Source: Pseudomonadota bacterium
Lineage (GTDB): Bacteria; Pseudomonadota; Gammaproteobacteria; Burkholderiales; Burkholderiaceae
Length of the DNA stretch: 5,318 bases
NCBI GenBank assembly: GCA_021778935.1
Contig: JAJYBQ010000175.1
Span: 1-5,318 of the forward strand
Direction: 5' to 3'
Position 1 is the stretch's first letter, and each line of letters opens with the position of its first letter. The notes below the pieces were generated by a model that saw nothing but the letters and a program-made list of their open reading frames with translations, ran no database searches and had not been told where the DNA came from. A program made the translations under genes and the position numbers. Positions 1 to 5,318 of the stretch are shown here, piece after piece.

Positions 1-533
1 TCGAAGCCGGGTTCGCGCCCGAAAAGATGATTGAAGCGGCGCGCGACTTCGCGCGTCATTTCGATATGGGGAATCTGATCCTCCCCCACCGGAACGAGGT
101 TGGCGCGATAGATCAGGATATCGGCCTCCTGCATCAGCGGATAGCCGAGAAAACCATAGGTGGAAAGGTCGCGGTCGCGCAGCCGTTCCATCTGGTCCTT
201 GTAGGTCGGGACCCGCTCCAGCCAGCCGAGCGGGGTCGACATGGCGAGCAGCAGGAACAATTCGGCATGGTCGGGAACCCGCGACTGGATGAACACGGTC
301 GCCTTGGCGGGATCGACCCCGGCGGCGAACCAGTCGATCAGCATTTCCCAGACGCTCTCTTCGAGCACTTCCGGGGTGTCGTAGTGGGTGGTGAGCGCGT
401 GCCAGTCGGCGGCAAAGAAAAAGCAGGGGCTCTCATCCTGCATGCGCACCCAGTTCTTGAGCGCGCCATGGTAGTGCCCGATGTGCAGGGCCCCGGTGGG
501 ACGCATTCCGGATAGGACTCGATCAGCAAACAT
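1..533 (-). CDS. trpS: Tryptophan--tRNA ligase, N-terminal part (3' end off the left edge)
   Basis: Class I aminoacyl-tRNA synthetase that charges tRNA-Trp with tryptophan in the cytoplasm. The frame read from the ATG at 533-531 stays open to the window edge and gives 177 residues. It begins MFADRVLSGMRPTGALHIGH, and the class I 'HIGH' motif is at residues 17-20 within the nucleotide-binding Rossmann fold. Further TrpRS landmarks are FFFAADWHAL (38-47), the YPLMQEADIL stretch (131-140) and GEDQIPHIEMTRE (150-162), which lines the tryptophan/ATP site. The KMSKS loop and anticodon-binding domain must lie beyond the left edge. The start is well fixed: an in-frame TAG occurs four codons upstream and no other start lies between. 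The Shine-Dalgarno is poor (GGTGGG abuts the ATG). The gene follows the yciO-like gene by 41 bp on the same strand, so the two are probably co-transcribed. From conserved gene order I would expect scpA/scpB downstream, but this is not seen here. Confidence 0.95.
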   Translation of the reverse strand, partial: MFADRVLSGMRPTGALHIGHYHGALKNWVRMQDESPCFFFAADWHALTTHYDTPEVLEESVWEMLIDWFAAGVDPAKATVFIQSRVPDHAELFLLLAMSTPLGWLERVPTYKDQMERLRDRDLSTYGFLGYPLMQEADILIYRANLVPVGEDQIPHIEMTREVARRFNHLFGREPGF

Positions 534-574
534 CCCACCATTCTACGGGAACTACGGCAGGTGCCCGGGCCCGC

Positions 575-1201
575 TCAGCCCAATCCAAGCCGTCCCGGAT
601 CGCCCCGCCCTTCCCGCACCACTTGCGGTTCGTCTCCGGTGAGGTCGATGATGGTCGTCGGCTGCACGCCGCAATTCCCGGCGTCGAGCGCCAGCTCGAT
701 CTGTCCCCGCAGGCGCGCGGCGATCGCGTCGCCATCGTTGAGCGGCAGGTCATCTCCCGCCAGCTGCAGGGTCGTGCCGATCACCGGCTGGCCCAGTTCC
801 TCCAGCAGATCGCGCATTACCGGATGATCCGGCACGCGGATGCCGATCGTCTTGCGCGACGGATGGGACAGGCGCCGCGGCACCTCGCGCGTTGCCTCCA
901 GGATGAAGGTATAGGGGCCGGGAGTTGCCAGGCGCAACAGGCGGTAGGCGGCGTTGTCGACCTTCGCATAGGTTGCGATCTCGGAAAGATCACGACACAG
1001 CAGGCTCAAATGGTGGCGCTCATCGATGCCGCGCAGGCGCCGGATCCGGTCCACCGCCGCCTTGTCGTCGAGCTGGCAGATCAGCGCGTAGCAGGAATCG
1101 GTGGGTGCGGCCACGAGCCCGCCTTGCGCGAGCGTCTGCGCCGCGCTGCGAAGCAGGCGCCGCTGCGGATTCTGCGGGTGGACCGTAAAAAAATGTGTCA
1201 C
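575..1201 (-). CDS. yciO: YciO-type protein of the TsaC/Sua5/YrdC fold (often annotated threonylcarbamoyl-AMP synthase)
   Basis: The 208-residue product, starting at a GTG (1201-1199), matches E. coli YciO in length (about 206) and along its whole course. It shows HPQNPQRRL near residue 8, GGLVAAPTDSCYAL (27-40), LLCRDLSE (67-74), TPGPYTFIL (93-101), RKTIGIRVPDHP (116-127), PTTIIDLT (181-188) and VVREGRGD (194-201). The family fold binds ATP and threonine or bicarbonate in tRNA t6A synthesis. However, the SxN element of true TsaC is T-L-Q here (144-146), and the KxR element reads R-x-R. Dedicated t6A synthase activity is therefore doubtful; E. coli YciO itself does not replace TsaC. The GTG is chosen because it aligns with the family N-terminus. 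The frame stays open upstream to 1555, but that part is antisense to the carbonic anhydrase. A run of seven T lies in codons 3-5. Start codons of this gene and the divergent carbonic anhydrase are 18 bp apart. Confidence 0.88.
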   Translation of the reverse strand: MTHFFTVHPQNPQRRLLRSAAQTLAQGGLVAAPTDSCYALICQLDDKAAVDRIRRLRGIDERHHLSLLCRDLSEIATYAKVDNAAYRLLRLATPGPYTFILEATREVPRRLSHPSRKTIGIRVPDHPVMRDLLEELGQPVIGTTLQLAGDDLPLNDGDAIAARLRGQIELALDAGNCGVQPTTIIDLTGDEPQVVREGRGDPGRLGLG

Positions 1202-1206
1202 CCGGC

Positions 1207-1213
1207 TATCATA
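1207..1213. promoter_or_regulatory. AT patch that could serve as a -10 box in both directions
   Basis: In the 18-bp gap between two divergent genes the only AT-rich patch is TATCAT on the plus strand (1207-1212) and TATGAT on the minus strand (1213-1208). Each would place a transcription start at or within a base or so of the corresponding start codon (ATG at 1220, GTG at 1201), implying leaderless or near-leaderless mRNAs. No convincing -35 hexamer is seen at 16-18 bp on either side, so this is a weak proposal. Confidence 0.25.
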
Positions 1214-1236
1214 GACGGTATGGCTATTTACCGTCT
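1213..1236. repeat. Perfect 8-bp inverted repeat straddling the carbonic anhydrase start codon
   Basis: AGACGGTA (1213-1220) and TACCGTCT (1229-1236) are exact reverse complements with an 8-base spacer. The left arm holds the only SD-like bases (GACGG) and the A of the ATG start. It could be an operator for a dimeric regulator of the divergent pair or, in RNA, a small stem that hides the ribosome site. A match this size is expected about once by chance in a window of this length, so only its position makes it notable. Confidence 0.35.
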
Positions 1237-1744
1237 CGGCGATCGGATTCCGCAGATCCACCCCACCGCGTACATCCATGAAAGCGCCGTCGTGATCGGC
1301 GACGTCGTCATCGGTGCCTACGCCAGCATCTGGCCCGGCGTGGTCCTGCGTGGCGACCGCGAACCGGTGGTGGTCGGCGAGGAAACCAACATCCAGGACG
1401 GCAGCGTCCTGCATACCGAAATGGGCTCGCCCGTCGTGCTGGGGAACCGCGTGACCGTCGGCCACATGGTGATGTTGCACGGCTGCACGGTCGGCGACGG
1501 TTCGCTCGTCGGGATTCAGGCGGTACTGCTCAACGACAGCGTCGTGGGCCGTCACTGCCTGGTCGGCGCAGCGGCCCTGCTTACGGAAGGCAAGCGCGTT
1601 CCGGACAACAGTCTGGTGATCGGTGCGCCGGGGCGGGTGCTGCGCGAATTGCGGCCCGAGGAGATCGCCGACCTCGAGGCGAGTGCGACGGCGTATGTGG
1701 AGTACGCGGAGATGTTCCGGGAGAAACTGCAGCGGATCGGGTAA
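1220..1744 (+). CDS. Gamma-class carbonic anhydrase family protein (left-handed beta-helix hexapeptide repeats)
   Basis: The 174-residue protein has the typical length for cytoplasmic gamma-carbonic anhydrase-like proteins, which form trimers and, when active, interconvert CO2 and bicarbonate. Hexapeptide-repeat sequence (V-I-G-D-V-V-I-G, V-T-V-G, C-T-V-G-D-G) runs from about residue 20 to 140. The three metal ligands expected at trimer interfaces are all present: His65 (LHTE), His82 (VGHM) and His87 (LHGC). The active-site region LRGDREPVVVG (43-53) and NIQDGSVLH (57-65) is also conserved. The 'GIQAVLLN' variant (98-105) resembles beta/gammaproteobacterial family members. A C-terminal helix (about 146-173) completes the family pattern. 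Start: ATG at 1220 matches the family N-terminus 'MAIYRLGD'. An in-frame ATG at 1193 would add nine residues and overlap the yciO-like gene, and is less likely. It is the only plus-strand gene here, convergent with ftsB (15 bp between stops). Catalytic activity is not provable from sequence. Confidence 0.93.
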   Translation: MAIYRLGDRIPQIHPTAYIHESAVVIGDVVIGAYASIWPGVVLRGDREPVVVGEETNIQDGSVLHTEMGSPVVLGNRVTVGHMVMLHGCTVGDGSLVGIQAVLLNDSVVGRHCLVGAAALLTEGKRVPDNSLVIGAPGRVLRELRPEEIADLEASATAYVEYAEMFREKLQRIG

Positions 1745-1759
1745 GGGAGCGTCCGGAGA

Positions 1760-2188
1760 TCAGCGACGGCCGATTCCCGGTTCGCCACCCTCACCCCCGC
1801 CCTCTCCCGCAAGCGGGAGAGGGCGCCGTTCCCGCTCCCCCCCCGGCGCGGGAAGCAGGTTGGGATGAGGGGGGGTGCTCCCGGCGCTCCCCGATTCCCG
1901 TTGCGCCGGCGATGCGAACTGAAAATAGACCTCCCCCGGCTTGATCATGTGCAGATCGTGGCGCGCGCGCTCCTCGATCGCTTCCGAACCCTCATGCAGG
2001 CTGGCGATCTCCGCCGACAGCGCCGCATTCCGCGCCCGCAAGTCGGCATTTTTCCGGTCCTGCCCCTGCAAGGTCCGCTGCAGCGCCCACACCCGCAACC
2101 AGCCGCCGTGTCCGAACCAGAGCGGCCATTGGATCGCGAGCGACAAAGCGGTAAGTACGATTGCGAGCCGCTTCATCGCACCGGCCAT
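1760..2188 (-). CDS. ftsB: Cell division protein FtsB with a repeat-encoded C-terminal tail
   Basis: FtsB is a small bitopic inner-membrane protein that joins FtsL and FtsQ in the divisome and helps activate septal peptidoglycan synthesis. The 142-residue product has a short cytoplasmic start, one membrane segment (about residues 8-25, ending in the family-typical LWFG), and a periplasmic coiled coil (about 36-66, LQGQDRKNADLRARNAAL). The conserved EAIEERARHDLHMIKPGE block (about 69-86) and the YFQF end follow. Usual FtsB proteins stop about 10-20 residues after this block. Here the frame continues from about residue 105 into a Pro/Gly/Glu/Arg-rich tail (PPHPNLLPAP, PLPLAGEGGGEG) read from a palindromic repeat. 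Start ATG 2188 is preferred because of the purine-rich AGGCGG upstream; ATG 2176 (MKRLAIVL, 138 residues) is the alternative. The gene lies 15 bp after eno, so the two probably share a transcript. Confidence 0.9.
   Translation of the reverse strand: MAGAMKRLAIVLTALSLAIQWPLWFGHGGWLRVWALQRTLQGQDRKNADLRARNAALSAEIASLHEGSEAIEERARHDLHMIKPGEVYFQFASPAQRESGSAGSTPPHPNLLPAPGGERERRPLPLAGEGGGEGGEPGIGRR
1770..1786 (+). repeat. Left copy of imperfect 17-bp direct repeat flanking the palindromic element
   Basis: CCGATTCCCGGTTCGCC here matches CCGATTCCCGTTGCGCC at 1891-1907 in 15 of 17 positions, including the first ten in a row. This copy abuts the left end of the palindromic element. On the minus strand it encodes the last residues of FtsB (GEPGIG) in a different frame from the right copy. 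Confidence 0.45.
1786..1877. repeat. Palindromic two-hairpin repeat element (REP-like) inside the ftsB 3' end
   Basis: The element is bounded by complementary ends: CCCTCACCCC (1788-1797) pairs with GGGATGAGGG (1862-1871) at 9 of 10 positions. Inside are a 13-bp perfect hairpin (1798-1810 with 1813-1825) and a 7-bp hairpin TTCCCGC/GCGGGAA (1829-1835 with 1848-1854), giving a cloverleaf-like fold. Sequences of the form 'CCCTCACCCC...CCTCTCCCGC-AA-GCGGGAGAGG' recur as intergenic repeats in many GC-rich proteobacterial genomes, and their translation gives the characteristic PHPN-LLP / PLPLAGEGGGEG peptides seen here. Only one copy is visible in this window, so repetitiveness in this genome is inferred. 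Confidence 0.75.
1798..1825. terminator. Strong GC hairpin downstream of the carbonic anhydrase gene; possible transcription terminator
   Basis: Arms of 13 bp pair perfectly around an AA centre. The hairpin starts 53 bp after the carbonic anhydrase stop codon. It lacks a T-run on the plus strand, and on the minus strand it lies within ftsB coding sequence. Intrinsic termination is therefore possible but unproven; it may simply be part of the repeat element or act to stabilise mRNA ends. Confidence 0.35.
1891..1907 (+). repeat. Right copy of imperfect 17-bp direct repeat flanking the palindromic element
   Basis: This copy matches 1770-1786 in 15 of 17 positions and lies 13 bp beyond the right end of the element. 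On the minus strand it encodes part of QRESG in FtsB, just before the repeat-derived tail begins. It may be an insertion-linked duplication or a chance similarity in GC-rich DNA. Confidence 0.45.
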
Positions 2189-2203
2189 TACCCCCGCCTG
2201 CGA

Positions 2204-4411
<2,208 letters not shown>

Positions 4412-4415
<4 letters not shown>

Positions 4416-5318
4416 GCCGTCGCCACGTTCCGGTCGCCCGCGCGGTCGTCGGACCTCGCCCCGCCCTTACGCCGGTCCCGATACGCCGCCGCGGCCTGCA
4501 CGAAGGCGGTGAACAGCGGGTGTCCGTTACGCGGGGTCGAGGTGAATTCGGGGTGGAATTGCACGCCGAGGAAGAACGGATGCGCGGGCAGCTCCATGAT
4601 TTCCGGCAGATGTTCGGTTGGCGTGCGGGCGGAGATCCGCAGACCGTGTTCTTCCATCTGCGGAACATACCGGCTGTTGACCTCGTATCGGTGCCGGTGC
4701 CGCTCGTTGACCTCCGGACCGTAGATCCGATACGCGAGCGTCCCCGGCTCGACCGGGCAGCGCTGCGCGCCCAGGCGCATGGTTCCGCCCAGATCCGAGC
4801 GTTCGGTACGTTGCTCGACGCGGCCGGAACGGTCCATCCATTCGGTGATCAGACCCACGATCGGATGCACCGCGTCGGGTTCGAACTCGGTGCTGTTGGC
4901 GCCCGCCAGCCCGCAGACGTTGCGGGCGAACTCGATTGTCGCCAACTGCATGCCGAAACAGATGCCGAGATAGGGAACGCCCTGCTCGCGCGCGTGGCGG
5001 ATCGCCTGGATCTTGCCTTCGGCACCGCGGCGCCCGAAACCGCCGGGGACGAGAATCGCATCGAGGTGCGACAGATCGGGCAGCCCCTGTTGTTCGATCA
5101 GTTCGGAATCGACGTATTCGATCCGCACGCGGGTGCGGGTGTGGATGCCGGCATGGATCAGCGCCTCGTTGAGCGACTTGTACGAATCGGAAAGCTCAAC
5201 GTACTTGCCGATCATGCCGATACGCACCTCGCCTTCCGGATGCTCGAGCGCGTCGACCATGCGCGACCAGGACGCGAGGTCCGCGGGCGGAGCGACCAGC
5301 CCGAGGCGGAAGCAGACG
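4412..5318 (-). CDS. pyrG: CTP synthase, C-terminal glutaminase part (5' end off the right edge)
   Basis: CTP synthase aminates UTP to CTP with glutamine and ATP, the last step of pyrimidine nucleotide synthesis. The frame enters from the right edge without a start, so the N-terminal synthetase (amidoligase) domain is missing. The visible 301 residues begin [17 protein letters not shown], run through the linker [16 protein letters not shown], and cover the class I glutamine amidotransferase domain. Visible motifs are [10 protein letters not shown] (oxyanion strand), GICFGMQ with the nucleophile Cys (codon 4960-4958), [21 protein letters not shown], and [11 protein letters not shown] with the catalytic His (4555-4553) and Glu (4549-4547). 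The triad is complete. Phe replaces the Leu that follows the nucleophile in E. coli. A short charged tail after YRDRRK ([18 protein letters not shown]) exceeds the E. coli end. The stop TGA overlaps the kdsA ATG. Confidence 0.97.

Noticed and set aside
27..515. Open plus-strand frame of 162 codons
   Set aside because: It is antisense to trpS, whose minus-strand frame has clear TrpRS motifs; the plus product shows no family features.
563..573. Nested GC palindromes (GCCCGGGC, CGGGCCCG) between the yciO-like gene and trpS
   Set aside because: Short self-complementary GC words are common at this base composition and there is no loop or T-run to support a terminator.
623..1219. Upstream extension of the carbonic anhydrase frame
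   Set aside because: It is antisense to the yciO-like gene; the protein family begins at MAIYRLGD (1220).
1202..1555. Upstream extension of the yciO-like frame to 1555
   Set aside because: The extra 118 codons are antisense to the carbonic anhydrase gene, and the family N-terminus aligns at the GTG at 1201.
1798..1825. The hairpin as a CRISPR repeat or tRNA-like gene
   Set aside because: There is a single copy, no spacer pattern, and no anticodon or acceptor structure; it fits a REP-like palindrome.

Overview
The window is a GC-rich stretch of proteobacterial chromosome, about two thirds G+C by eye. It is packed with housekeeping genes. The gene order CTP synthase, KDO-8-phosphate synthase, enolase, FtsB and the KDO/FtsB genes themselves point to a Gram-negative bacterium with lipopolysaccharide. 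The order is typical of Gamma- and Betaproteobacteria. A YciO-type protein followed by a TrpRS with a 'SGMRPTG' N-terminus fits the same groups. I cannot name a genus.

Layout: five full or partial genes on the minus strand form a right-hand cluster and a left-hand pair, separated by one plus-strand gene. From the right edge leftward: the C-terminal glutaminase half of pyrG (enters at 5318, stops at 4412), kdsA (4415-3561, overlapping pyrG by ATGA), eno (3490-2204) and ftsB (2188-1760). A gamma-class carbonic anhydrase (1220-1744, plus) converges on ftsB with 15 bp between stop codons. It diverges from a yciO-like gene (1201-575, minus) with 18 bp between start codons. The yciO-like gene is followed after 41 bp by trpS (533 to beyond the left edge).

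Together the right-hand cluster covers nucleotide synthesis (CTP), sugar precursor for LPS (KDO, which uses phosphoenolpyruvate), PEP production by enolase, and division-septum assembly. KdsA carries the Cys/His/Glu/Asp set of the metal-dependent class. The left pair concerns translation: tryptophan charging and a TsaC/Sua5-fold protein of uncertain activity.

No novel multi-gene system is visible. The most unusual region is 1770-1907. There, a palindromic repeat element with two hairpins lies inside the 3' end of ftsB, so the FtsB reading frame ends in a low-complexity tail read from the repeat. The element contains C8 and G7 runs and is flanked by an imperfect 15/17 direct repeat. A second point of interest is the very compact divergent start region at 1202-1236, where a perfect 8-bp inverted repeat straddles the carbonic anhydrase start codon.

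No stretch over 300 bases lacks a gene. I saw no tRNA, rRNA, CRISPR array, transposase or phage gene.
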